This document shows, in pieces, positions 16,853 through 24,762 of a stretch of 64,000 nucleotides of DNA. Each line of letters begins with the position of its first letter. Within the stretch, counting starts at the first letter, position 1. Below the pieces are notes generated by a model. That model searched no databases. It was given only the letters and a program-made list of their open reading frames with translations, and was not told where the DNA came from. A program made the position numbers and the translations under genes. Source of the DNA: Geminicoccaceae bacterium (GTDB lineage: Bacteria > Pseudomonadota > Alphaproteobacteria > Geminicoccales > Geminicoccaceae); assembly GCA_028285265.1 (NCBI GenBank), contig JANQPX010000035.1, positions 186,001 through 250,000 on the forward strand, read 5' to 3'.

Positions 16853-17559
16853 GCAAAGTGGCCCCCTTGCCAGAAGCGCTCCTCTTAGATCACGCCGCAG
16901 GGACGACGAGCCCAGCGGTCGGTCTCCTGCTGGCCTCTCATCTCGCGTTATCGCCGTCCAGCCGCGAGCTCTACAGGTTCATGGAGACCATTGGCGGCGC
17001 GCTGCTCGACGATCTCGATCATGAGCCGCTCGAGCGTATCTCCGCGACAACGGCACTGCAGGTGCTCGATGACGAGACGGAACCTTTGCCGCAAGCTTCC
17101 CGATCCTCGCTCGGTCAAGGGATGGCGTCAGAACGGTTAACACCGCGCGCTGGCGGCCCTCGAAGCTTCAATGAAGATGATCTGCCCGATCCACTCAGGC
17201 ATGCCGAAGCCTACGACCGAGGCAATCGGTCATGGAAAAAGCTTGGTGTCGGCGTGGCCGCCACGCAGATCTCGACGGCCGACACAGGCGAGCGTGCCCA
17301 TCTGTTGTGGGCGCGAGGCGGGTCTGGCATCGCGATGCACCGACATGTCGGTCGCGAGGTTGTCTTGGTGCTCAAAGGCGCTTTTTGGGATGATGGGGTC
17401 TGTTATGGACGGGGCGACGTCGCCGTCAATGAAGATGGATCTGTCCATGCTCCCCGCATCGACGACAGCGAGGACTGCCTTTGCCTTGCTGTAACCGAAG
17501 CGCCGGTTCACTTCACAGGGCTCCCCGGCATCCTCCTCAATCGTTTTTGCCGCTTCTAG
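16849..17559 (+). CDS. chrR: ChrR-type anti-sigma factor with a degenerate zinc site
   Basis: The 236-residue protein has an N-terminal anti-sigma domain (residues 1-90) and a C-terminal cupin (130-236). Rhodobacter ChrR binds zinc through H6, H31, C35 and C38. Here the equivalent positions are P6, H31, S35 and S38 (HLALSPSSRE), so three of four ligands are missing. The surrounding helix AHAAG-like start and HLALSP are otherwise well conserved. The cupin keeps all four metal ligands: H164, H166, E170 (HRHVGRE) and H200 (SVHAP), with the same spacing as in Rhodobacter ChrR. It should bind and hold the adjacent sigma factor, but without the usual structural zinc. The cupin would sense the stress that triggers release. 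Confidence 0.88.
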   Translation: MSKVAPLPEALLLDHAAGTTSPAVGLLLASHLALSPSSRELYRFMETIGGALLDDLDHEPLERISATTALQVLDDETEPLPQASRSSLGQGMASERLTPRAGGPRSFNEDDLPDPLRHAEAYDRGNRSWKKLGVGVAATQISTADTGERAHLLWARGGSGIAMHRHVGREVVLVLKGAFWDDGVCYGRGDVAVNEDGSVHAPRIDDSEDCLCLAVTEAPVHFTGLPGILLNRFCRF

Positions 17560-17577
17560 ATAGATCAGACTGTTTGC

Positions 17578-17630
17578 CTTCAAGCGCACCTGCCGGTGCA
17601 GGGGTGGCGTCCCTTGCACCGGCGTTGAAG
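17578..17630. terminator. hairpin between convergent chrR and creatinase genes
   Basis: The 9-base arm GCCGGTGCA at 17592-17600 pairs with TGCACCGGC at 17615-17623, with GGG/CCC continuing inside across a bulge. Outer arms CTTCAA and TTGAAG at 17578 and 17625 extend the stem. No clear T run is present on either side, so a terminator role for both genes is inferred from its place in an 81-base convergent gap. Confidence 0.5.
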
Positions 17631-17640
17631 ACGGATACCG

Positions 17641-18861
17641 TCAGACAGCAACTGATTTTCTGATGATGTTGTTGTCAGGGCCGATCGGGAACGCCGTGAT
17701 ATTCTCGGCGCCATCTTCCGTAACCACCAGGATGTCATGCTCGCGATAGCCACCCGCACCGGGCTCGGCTTCCGGAATCATGATCATCGGTTCCATCGAG
17801 ACCACCATCTTCGGTTGGAGCACTGTCTCGATATCCTCCCGCAGCTCCAAGCCCGCCTCTCGACCATAATAGTGACTGAGAACGCCGAAGCTATGGCCAT
17901 AGCCAAAGGTCCGCCGATCGAGCACCCCCTGACGTTGATAGATCTCGTTCAATTCAGCAGCGATGTCACAGCAACGTTTGCCGGGCTTGATCAGCTCGAG
18001 GCCCCGGTAATGCACTTCGGTGTTGATCGCCCAGTATTTGAGATGCTGATCAGATGCGCTCTCACAAAACAAGGTACGCTCGAGCGCGGTGTAATAGCCC
18101 GCAATCATCGGAAAGCAGTTAAGGCTTAAGATGTCGCCCAGTTGCAGCCGCCTCGAGGTGACCGGATTATGCGCACCATCGGTATTGATGCCTGATTGCA
18201 GCCAGGTCCAAGTATCCATGAGCTCAGCGTTGGGAAAGGCCTTCGCGATTTCACGAACCATGGCGCTGGTGGCGTGGAGTGCAATTTCGTGCTCGCCGGC
18301 GCCGACCTGGATAGCCTCGACCGCGGCAAACCCACCAATATCGGCGATTCGAGCGCCCTCCTTGATCAGCGCGATTTCTTCATCCGACTTAACCATCCGC
18401 TGAGCCATCGTTGCGGCCGCGATGTCGATGATCTCTGCCCGAGGCAACGCCTCCTTGAGCTTATCGAGGCGTTCCATGGTCATATGGTCAAATTCGATGC
18501 CTAGTTTGATTTTGCCATGATGGGAGAGGACTTCTTGGATCGCCTGGAAAAAATTGTCCCGTTGCCAGTCGGTATAAACGAGGTTTTGACCAAAACTCCT
18601 GCGCCAAGGCTGGCCCCCGTCGATGTTAGCAGAAATCGTCGTTGCATCGTCGTGCGTTATCACCAGCCCGTAAGGCCGTCCGAAGGCGCAGTACAGAAAG
18701 TCTGAGAAATAATTAACGTTGTGGATCGAGGTGAACAGCACAGCATCGATTTGCTCGGATGACATGTGGTCGCGGAGGAGGGCGATCCGCCGCTTCATTT
18801 CGTCAGCCGAGAAGGTGCCTTCAGCTTTCTGACCGTTTGGGATCGATTTGAGTGATTTCAT
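17641..18861 (-). CDS. creatinase (creatine amidinohydrolase)
   Basis: The 406-residue enzyme hydrolyses creatine to sarcosine and urea. It belongs to the pita-bread fold family (M24-like) but is not a metallopeptidase. It resembles Pseudomonas putida creatinase along its whole length, sharing NYFSDFLYCAFGRPYGLV, SANIDGGQPWRRS, YTDWQRDN, DTWTWLQSGINTDGAHNPVT and FGYGHSFGVLSHYYGREAG. The catalytic His232 of the Pseudomonas enzyme corresponds to H231 in TDGAHNPVT. The start at 18861 gives MKSLKSIPNGQKAEGTFSA, the usual N-terminus; a longer frame from 18954 is not conserved. No sarcosine oxidase or creatininase is adjacent, so it appears as a single gene. Confidence 0.93.
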   Translation of the reverse strand: MKSLKSIPNGQKAEGTFSADEMKRRIALLRDHMSSEQIDAVLFTSIHNVNYFSDFLYCAFGRPYGLVITHDDATTISANIDGGQPWRRSFGQNLVYTDWQRDNFFQAIQEVLSHHGKIKLGIEFDHMTMERLDKLKEALPRAEIIDIAAATMAQRMVKSDEEIALIKEGARIADIGGFAAVEAIQVGAGEHEIALHATSAMVREIAKAFPNAELMDTWTWLQSGINTDGAHNPVTSRRLQLGDILSLNCFPMIAGYYTALERTLFCESASDQHLKYWAINTEVHYRGLELIKPGKRCCDIAAELNEIYQRQGVLDRRTFGYGHSFGVLSHYYGREAGLELREDIETVLQPKMVVSMEPMIMIPEAEPGAGGYREHDILVVTEDGAENITAFPIGPDNNIIRKSVAV

Positions 18862-19349
18862 CGCAGATGATGAGCCTTTGTTGGAGATCACGACAGCTAT
18901 CGACCTAGCATATGTAGGACGAGGGCTTGCCCAATTCTTGCCGAAAAGAATCAAGCATCGGCGCCCTGAATGGTGCGTTGAGCGATGGTCGACGACGGGT
19001 GAACAATGCCTTCACACCAGATGGCTCTGCCCATCCCGTTGATCCAACGCGCCTCGCCACATCAGTCGACCGTCTATCAGTGACGTTGGCAAGGCCCCTT
19101 ACCGCGTTAGAACGTTCCCAAGCCTGAGTATGGGCAAGGCTGGTTCCGACCAATGGCCGAATCCCATGGCCCGGCATGACGATCAGGGCCAACGCCTTTT
19201 GCCATGCGACAACCTCCGTCTTGATCACAGCAGACCAGGCGTTGGATCATAGGGTCTCCATCCCTCGTCTCTTAGCGTTTGGTTCCATTGACCTTTCCCA
19301 GAGACATGGCCACCTAGGAAGGCGCGATGCAGCTTCTTCAATATGAGCG
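18862..19349. other. 488-base gene-free region upstream of creatinase and uvrC
   Basis: The region separates the divergent creatinase and uvrC genes and must hold both promoters. Open frames of up to 107 codons cross it on the minus strand, but they match no family I know and lack a clear ribosome-binding site. No tRNA-like fold or strong hairpin was seen. Confidence 0.45.
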
Positions 19350-21251
19350 ATGACCGACACGGAACCCTTAAGTACCCTTGATTCCGCAGACGATCAGCGT
19401 CTGGAAGGCGTTCGCCTGATCCAGTCGAAGATTAGGACGCTGCCAAACAGCCCGGGCGTCTATCGGATGCTTGATGCGCGGGGCGACGCCCTCTACGTCG
19501 GCAAAGCAAAATCCCTAAGAAAGCGCGTGCCGGCCTATACAAAAATCAATGCCCTTAGCCAGCGGCTCCGGCGTATGGTGGCGTTGACGCGGCAGTTTGA
19601 CGTGGTGACGACGGCGAATGAAGTCGAAGCCCTCTTGCTCGAATGCAATATGATCAAGCGGCTGCGGCCAGCGTTCAACATTCTGCTGCGCGATGATAAG
19701 TCGTTTCCCTACATCTATCTCGGCAAGCCAACGACCGAGCAGCCATTTCCAAAAATCGGTCGGCATCGCGGAGCGAAACGGAAGGACTGCGATTATTTTG
19801 GGCCTTTCGCGTCTTCGGGGGCCGTTAATGAGACGCTGGGCGCGTTGCTTCGGGCCTTTCCGTTGCGCTCCTGTGCCGACAGCATCTTCTCAAATCGCAC
19901 ACGCCCTTGTCTGCAATTCCAAATCAAACGTTGCACGGCACCATGCGTTGGTCGAATCGAACCCGACGCCTATGCGGAACTCCTAGCGCAGGCCCAGGAC
20001 TTTCTCGCGGGCAGGAGCAATGCGGTTCAAGAACGACTACAGACCGAAATGTTGGCCGCCAGCGATGCCCTCGACTTTGAGCAAGCCGCGGCTATACGCG
20101 ATCGCCTCAAAGCGCTCGCCCATATCACGACGCGCCAAGGCATCAATGTCAGCTCGGTCGGGGATGCTGATGTGATCGGCTTTGCACGCGAGGGCGGACA
20201 AGTCTGTGTTCAGGTCTTTTTTTACCGGGGTGGCCGCAACTACGGCAATCGCGCCTATTACCCGAGCCAGATCCAGGATGCCGACGACGCCAACCTGCTC
20301 GAAGCCTTTCTCGGGCAATTCTACGCCGAACGCCAGGCACCGAAGCTCGTGCTGCTGAGTCGCGAGCCAGGCTCGAAATCGCTCCTTGCCGAAGCCTTGT
20401 CGCTGCGCGCGGATCGTAAGGTCGAAATTCGTCAGGCGCAACGGGGCGAAGGTCGCCAATTGGTTGCCCAGGCCGAAGATAACGCTCGCCAAGCCCTTGC
20501 CCGTCGACTTGCCGAGAGCAGCGCGCAAGCCAAGCTCCTGCAAGGTCTCGCGGATAGCCTCGACCTTGCGGAACGTCCGAACCGCATCGAGGTCTACGAT
20601 AACAGCCATATCCAAGGCACCGACGCGGTCGGTGCTTTCATCGTCGCGGGACCCGAGGGTTTAGACAAATCGAGCTATCGTAAATTCACCATTAAGGATG
20701 CTGATCTTACGCCAGGCGACGATTTTGCCATGATGCGCGAAGTGCTGGGGCGGCGTTTTTCTCGCCTGCAACGGGAAGATCCAGACCGCACATCAAACCA
20801 GTGGCCTGATCTCGTCGTCATCGATGGCGGCGCCGGTCAGCTCTCGGCTGCCATGGAGACGCTTGAGGGCTGCGGTGTCGTCGACCAACCGCTCTTGGCG
20901 ATCGCCAAAGGACCTGAACGAGACGCCGGCAAGGAAACGCTGCATTTGCCGGAACGATCGCCGTTCAAGCTCGATCATAAAGATCCACTATTGTATTTCT
21001 TGCAGCGCCTTCGTGACGAGGCGCACCGCTTTGTCATCTCGACGCATCGGGCTAAGCGCGGCAAGTCCGTTGGCCGCTCAGCGTTGGATCGGGTACCAGG
21101 CATCGGCGCCAAGCGAAAAAAAGCGCTGCTTGGGCATTTTGGTTCGGTCCGCGCAATTGAAACCGCTGGGCTATTAGACCTTGAGCGTGTGCCAGGAATC
21201 AGTAAAGCTGTTGCTAAGGCTATCTATGATACCTTTCATGATGACCTCTGA
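19350..21251 (+). CDS. uvrC: excinuclease ABC subunit C
   Basis: The 633-residue protein makes both incisions around DNA lesions after UvrA and UvrB have loaded. The order of domains is complete: GIY-YIG nuclease near residues 30-110 (GVYRMLDARGDALYVGKAKS), UVR motif near 220-255 (EMLAASDALDFEQAAAIRDR), a C-terminal RNase H-like nuclease near 395-560 (IEVYDNSHIQGTDAVGAF and VVIDGGAGQLSAAM) and tandem helix-hairpin-helix motifs near 580-630 (VPGIGAKRKKALLGHFGS, VPGISKAVAKAI). It leads a same-strand run with pgsA, moaD and moaE, a gene order familiar from alphaproteobacteria. Confidence 0.97.
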   Translation: MTDTEPLSTLDSADDQRLEGVRLIQSKIRTLPNSPGVYRMLDARGDALYVGKAKSLRKRVPAYTKINALSQRLRRMVALTRQFDVVTTANEVEALLLECNMIKRLRPAFNILLRDDKSFPYIYLGKPTTEQPFPKIGRHRGAKRKDCDYFGPFASSGAVNETLGALLRAFPLRSCADSIFSNRTRPCLQFQIKRCTAPCVGRIEPDAYAELLAQAQDFLAGRSNAVQERLQTEMLAASDALDFEQAAAIRDRLKALAHITTRQGINVSSVGDADVIGFAREGGQVCVQVFFYRGGRNYGNRAYYPSQIQDADDANLLEAFLGQFYAERQAPKLVLLSREPGSKSLLAEALSLRADRKVEIRQAQRGEGRQLVAQAEDNARQALARRLAESSAQAKLLQGLADSLDLAERPNRIEVYDNSHIQGTDAVGAFIVAGPEGLDKSSYRKFTIKDADLTPGDDFAMMREVLGRRFSRLQREDPDRTSNQWPDLVVIDGGAGQLSAAMETLEGCGVVDQPLLAIAKGPERDAGKETLHLPERSPFKLDHKDPLLYFLQRLRDEAHRFVISTHRAKRGKSVGRSALDRVPGIGAKRKKALLGHFGSVRAIETAGLLDLERVPGISKAVAKAIYDTFHDDL

Positions 21252-21406
21252 GTTATGCTGACACCTGCCGTCAGACCGTAAAAAGTCGAGACGATCTACC
21301 TGTTAACAGGCGTTTTTGACCATCATAACGCGTCCCGGCATCGTAAACGCCTGGACAGAACCCGATCCACCGCGCGATCATAGCACTGGCAAGAAGGAGC
21401 TGATCC

Positions 21407-21979
21407 ATGCTCACTGGCACGCCTAACCTTCTGACCATCGGTCGCGTCCTTGCCGTTCCGGCACTGGCAGCCGCGTTCTATCTTCCTGGCAATCTCGGCA
21501 AATGGGTGACCTGCCTGATCTTTTCGATCGCCGCGATCACCGACTTTCTTGATGGTTACCTCGCGCGCAGTTGGTCGATGCAATCCTCCTTTGGGCGCAT
21601 GCTCGATCCGATCGCCGACAAACTGCTCGTAGGCGCGGCGATTTTGATGCTGGTGCATTTCGACCGTGCACCAATTTTGCCGGCCTTGGTGATTCTCTGC
21701 CGTGAAATCATTGTGTCCGGTCTCCGCGAGTTTCTTGCCGAGCTTCAAGTCGGTCTTCCCGTCTCGAAGCTTGCCAAATGGAAGACAGGCGTACAGATGA
21801 CGGCATTGGGCTTTTTGATGGTCGGCAGCGCCGCTCCTTGGTGGACCTTTGCCGAACAAATCGGCTGGTACGGTCTTTGGCTCGCCGCCATTCTTACCGT
21901 CATTACCGGGCTCGATTATCTCTATGTTGGCCTTCGCCACACGAATGAGGAACCCGACGGTGCAGCCACAGTCCGATAG
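21407..21979 (+). CDS. pgsA: CDP-diacylglycerol-glycerol-3-phosphate 3-phosphatidyltransferase
   Basis: The 190-residue integral membrane enzyme makes phosphatidylglycerol phosphate, the precursor of phosphatidylglycerol and cardiolipin. The CDP-alcohol phosphotransferase motif DG-x2-AR-x8-G-x3-D-x3-D is present as DGYLARSWSMQSSFGRMLD, continuing PIAD, near residues 47-70. About five hydrophobic membrane segments surround it. The ATG is preceded by AAGGAG. The gap of 155 bases after uvrC contains a short palindrome, CCTGTTAACAGG at 21299-21310, followed by CGTTTTT, which is at best a weak terminator. Confidence 0.96.
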   Translation: MLTGTPNLLTIGRVLAVPALAAAFYLPGNLGKWVTCLIFSIAAITDFLDGYLARSWSMQSSFGRMLDPIADKLLVGAAILMLVHFDRAPILPALVILCREIIVSGLREFLAELQVGLPVSKLAKWKTGVQMTALGFLMVGSAAPWWTFAEQIGWYGLWLAAILTVITGLDYLYVGLRHTNEEPDGAATVR

Positions 21980-22060
21980 CAGAACCTGCCGACCCAGCCT
22001 GGACTTGGGTTCGGGTGCATCCTAAGTTCCTGAAACGATCGGGTATCGACAGGTTTTCGA

Positions 22061-22315
22061 GTGATGAACGTCAAATATTTCGCTTGGCTGCGCGCAAAAG
22101 TCGGCAAAAGTTCAGAGGACGTCAGCCCGCCGGCTGACGTCAAGACCGTCCATGACCTCATGACCTGGCTTGCCCAAGACCGGCCTGGCCTGGCTGAGGC
22201 ACTGGCGCGCCCCGGAATCATCCGTGCAGCGGTCAATCAGGACTATGCCGAGCCTGATCATCCCGTCAAAGCAGGCGACGAGGTGGCCTTCTTCCCACCC
22301 GTAACCGGCGGCTAG
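22061..22315 (+). CDS. moaD: molybdopterin synthase small (sulfur carrier) subunit
   Basis: The 84-residue ubiquitin-like protein ends in the required PPVTGG. The C-terminal Gly is activated as a thiocarboxylate that donates sulfur for the dithiolene of molybdopterin. The start MNVKYFAWLRAKVGKSSE is typical of the family. It lies 17 bases upstream of moaE, the large subunit, so the two are co-transcribed. It shares the pathway with moaA at 2.4 kb and mobA at 57.3 kb. Confidence 0.96.
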   Translation: MMNVKYFAWLRAKVGKSSEDVSPPADVKTVHDLMTWLAQDRPGLAEALARPGIIRAAVNQDYAEPDHPVKAGDEVAFFPPVTGG

Positions 22316-22332
22316 CCTGGAGCCTCTGCACC

Positions 22333-22800
22333 GTGATCAAGGTTCAAGAGCAGTCCATCGACGTCGGCGCCGAATTGGCAGCATTGAGCGCAGGCCGGAC
22401 GGATATCGGCGCCGTCGCAAGCTTCACCGGTCTCGTACGCGATATCGCCGACGAACAGACCGTCAGTGCGCTTACGCTTGAGCACTATCCCGGTATGACC
22501 GAAAAGAAACTCGCTGAGATCGAGGACGAGGCCATTCGCCGCTGGCCGCTGCAAGCAACCTTGATCATCCACCGTTATGGACGGATGGAGCCTGGTGAAC
22601 CGATTGTCCTGGTGGCCGCAGCGTCAATGCATCGGGCCGCTGCCTTAGAGGCCTGCGCGTTTCTGATCGATTGGCTCAAGACCAAGGCCCCCTTTTGGAA
22701 ATTGGAAGAAGGCGATGGCAAAGCGGCATGGGTCGACGCGCGCGATAGCGACGATCAAGCCGCCGCTCGCTGGCGGCCGCGGCAGACGACCGAGGGGTGA
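22333..22800 (+). CDS. moaE: molybdopterin synthase catalytic (large) subunit
   Basis: The 155-residue protein pairs with MoaD to insert two sulfurs into cyclic pyranopterin monophosphate. Conserved family stretches include VASFTGLVRD near residue 35, LEHYPGMTEKKLAEI near 57, IIHRYGRMEPGEPIVLVAA near 86 and the catalytic-lysine region DWLKTKAPFWKLEE near 121-134. The stop overlaps the GTG start of the next gene (GTGA), so the phosphatase gene is probably translated from the same transcript. Confidence 0.95.
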   Translation: MIKVQEQSIDVGAELAALSAGRTDIGAVASFTGLVRDIADEQTVSALTLEHYPGMTEKKLAEIEDEAIRRWPLQATLIIHRYGRMEPGEPIVLVAAASMHRAAALEACAFLIDWLKTKAPFWKLEEGDGKAAWVDARDSDDQAAARWRPRQTTEG

Positions 22801-23399
22801 CATTGCCCGGTTGCGCGTCGCGGCGATGGCGTGTTGTCGGGATGTCGAGCGTCATCACCCTCGCCTTCGCACTTATCTGCTCTTCGTTGGCCAAGGCCGA
22901 CCAGCCGGGTTGGGAAGCAGCGCAGCAACCGGGTGTTGTGCTGCTGATGCGTCACGCACTCGCACCCGGTACCAGCGATCCAGCAAACTTCACGCTCGAC
23001 GACTGTTCCACCCAACGGAACCTTAGCGACACCGGCCGCGAGCAGGCGCGCCGCATTGGTGATGCCTTCAAAAGCCGTGGAATTGCCGTTCAACCCATCC
23101 TGACCAGCCAATGGTGCCGTTGCCGCGAGACCGCAGCAGGTCTGGGGCTCGGCCCCGTAGCAGACTTTCCCCCACTGAACTCCTTCTTTGAGAACCGCTC
23201 GTCTGCTGACCGGCAAACCCGGGAAACGCTCGAATACCTATCGGCATTACCTGACGATCAACGCCCGATGCTTGTGACCCATCAGGTCAATATCACGGCA
23301 ATAACAGGTGTTGCTCCCAGGTCGGGGGAGGTCATTGTCATCGACGTCGCCGACAACGGCCATGTCAACGTGCTCGGCCGTATTATGGTGGATCCCTAA
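22797..23399 (+). CDS. exported histidine phosphatase family protein
   Basis: The 200-residue protein has an N-terminal hydrophobic segment near residues 15-33 that looks like a signal peptide, and then a phosphoglycerate-mutase-like domain. The phospho-accepting histidine lies in LLMRHALAPG (an RH motif), the supporting Arg in LTSQWCRCRETA, and the second His in LVTHQVNITA. Such proteins hydrolyse phosphate esters, but the substrate here is unknown. The GTG start overlaps the moaE stop. An ATG further in (codon 16) would shorten the signal peptide. Confidence 0.85.
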   Translation: MTLPGCASRRWRVVGMSSVITLAFALICSSLAKADQPGWEAAQQPGVVLLMRHALAPGTSDPANFTLDDCSTQRNLSDTGREQARRIGDAFKSRGIAVQPILTSQWCRCRETAAGLGLGPVADFPPLNSFFENRSSADRQTRETLEYLSALPDDQRPMLVTHQVNITAITGVAPRSGEVIVIDVADNGHVNVLGRIMVDP

Positions 23400-23417
23400 C
23401 GCAACGTGCTTCGGCCT

Positions 23418-24272
23418 TTAGCCCGCTTTCGCCGCCATGATGTAGAGTTCACGAAGACGTTTCGTGATCGGTCCGGGCGTGCCATCCCCAACCGTCGCGT
23501 CATCGATGCCGACAACCGGCATGACTAGGTTGGTCGCCGATGTGATAAAGGCCTCATCCGCCGCCTTGGCCTCGTCAGGCGAAAACGGCCGTTCTTCGAC
23601 GACAATATCCGATTCAGCGGCAAGGGCGATCAGGGCACGACGTGTGCAACCCGGCAGGATATCCGTTGATAGATGACGTGTTCTCACGACCCCGTTCTCG
23701 ACGATATAGGCGTTGTTCGAGCTCCCCTCTGTCACATGCCCATCTTCGACCATCCAGGCATCATCAAAGCCAGCGTCGATCGCCTCTTGTTTCGCCATCG
23801 CTGACGCAAGCAACATCACTGTCTTGATGTCTCGGCGCTTCCAACGAAGATCAGGTGCCGTTTTCACCCGGATGCCGCGTCGGGAGGTTTCCGTGTCGAG
23901 AAATGGTACCTGCCGCGCAAACATGATCAGGGAAGGCTTGGGATCTTGGGGAAACGGAAAATCACGTTCGGCAACGCCCCGGCTGACTTGGAGATAAACC
24001 CGCCCCTCGGTCACCGAGTTTCGCCGCACGACGTCTTCTTGTATCGCATCGATATCGTCGATCGGTACAGGCGGCTCCAACCGGATCTCGCCGAGCGAGC
24101 GCTTCAACCGTTGCATATGCGCGGCTCGGTCCACGAGGCGACCGTCGATGACCGGCGTCACCTCATAAATGCCGTCCCCGAACAGGAAACCACGATCGAA
24201 GATCGAAATCTTGGCCTGATCTTCTGAGACAAAGTCACCATTGACATAGGCGATCTGACTGGCAACGGGCAT
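23418..24272 (-). CDS. D-amino-acid transaminase (class IV aminotransferase)
   Basis: The 284-residue PLP enzyme most resembles D-alanine transaminases. Supporting features are YVNGDFVSEDQAKISIFDRG at the N-terminus, the PLP lysine in RRDIKTVMLL near residue 145, WMVEDGHVTEGSSNNAYIV near 173, and ITSATNLVMPV near 246. It would exchange amino groups between D-alanine and 2-oxoglutarate to supply D-glutamate. A branched-chain or aminodeoxychorismate activity cannot be excluded from sequence alone. The start at 24272 is preceded by GGAGGA, and it gives the normal N-terminus; the longer frame from 24344 has neither support. It converges with the phosphatase gene. Confidence 0.88.
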   Translation of the reverse strand: MPVASQIAYVNGDFVSEDQAKISIFDRGFLFGDGIYEVTPVIDGRLVDRAAHMQRLKRSLGEIRLEPPVPIDDIDAIQEDVVRRNSVTEGRVYLQVSRGVAERDFPFPQDPKPSLIMFARQVPFLDTETSRRGIRVKTAPDLRWKRRDIKTVMLLASAMAKQEAIDAGFDDAWMVEDGHVTEGSSNNAYIVENGVVRTRHLSTDILPGCTRRALIALAAESDIVVEERPFSPDEAKAADEAFITSATNLVMPVVGIDDATVGDGTPGPITKRLRELYIMAAKAG

Positions 24273-24564
24273 GAAACGGGTTCCTCCAAGGCTCGGCGTT
24301 ATCGACGCCTCATGTCTAGGCCTCGCGACCGAAACCGTCAGCACGAATCAGTCTATCAATTCGCATTTATCATAGCCGGTCCGTCCAGACCTTTGTTGAT
24401 CGATTGCCGACTGACAGCTCACACACCCTATCGCGCGCCCTTGATTTCAAGGCCTCGTCATCGTGATTTAATCGAAAACATCAATCAATAAGGCATAAAA
24501 AATCGAATAGTTTTATCAGAATCAACCCCCAACTTGGTAAGTAGTCGTGTCGAAGAGGCCAACC

Positions 24565-24762
24565 ATGACCCCCATCAAGATCGCCCCTGTCGTGCTCTTT
24601 GCGTTCTTTTCGGTGTCGCCCGCATGGGCTAACGCCGATTGTCACCAGGACATGAAGGACCTCCTTGAAGGAACGCTTGAGGTTGCGGCGGATATCGAGG
24701 CTGGCTCAGAGCAACCAGCAGAGCCAGACGAGTGCACGCTTGCGTCTTGGAACCCACAATGA
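24565..24762 (+). CDS. small secreted protein of unknown function
   Basis: The 65-residue product begins MTPIKIAPVVLFAFFSVSPA, followed by WANA, a convincing signal peptide. The mature part of about 40 residues is acidic (LEGTLEVAADIEAGSEQPAE) and has two cysteines (DCHQ and ECTL) that could pair. I do not recognise the family. The TGA overlaps the ATG of the universal stress protein by the ATGA pattern, which suggests coupled translation and supports it as real. The 220 bases upstream are AT-rich and probably hold the promoter of this pair. Confidence 0.55.
   Translation: MTPIKIAPVVLFAFFSVSPAWANADCHQDMKDLLEGTLEVAADIEAGSEQPAEPDECTLASWNPQ

Noticed and set aside
17641..18861. Xaa-Pro aminopeptidase or ectoine hydrolase instead of creatinase
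   Set aside because: The near-continuous match to Pseudomonas creatinase motifs, including the catalytic His context, favours creatinase.
18905..19228. 107-codon minus-strand frame between creatinase and uvrC
   Set aside because: No family match and no ribosome-binding site; treated as non-coding.
21299..21317. CCTGTTAACAGG followed by CGTTTTT as a terminator after uvrC
   Set aside because: As a hairpin it has only a 4-bp stem, too weak to call.
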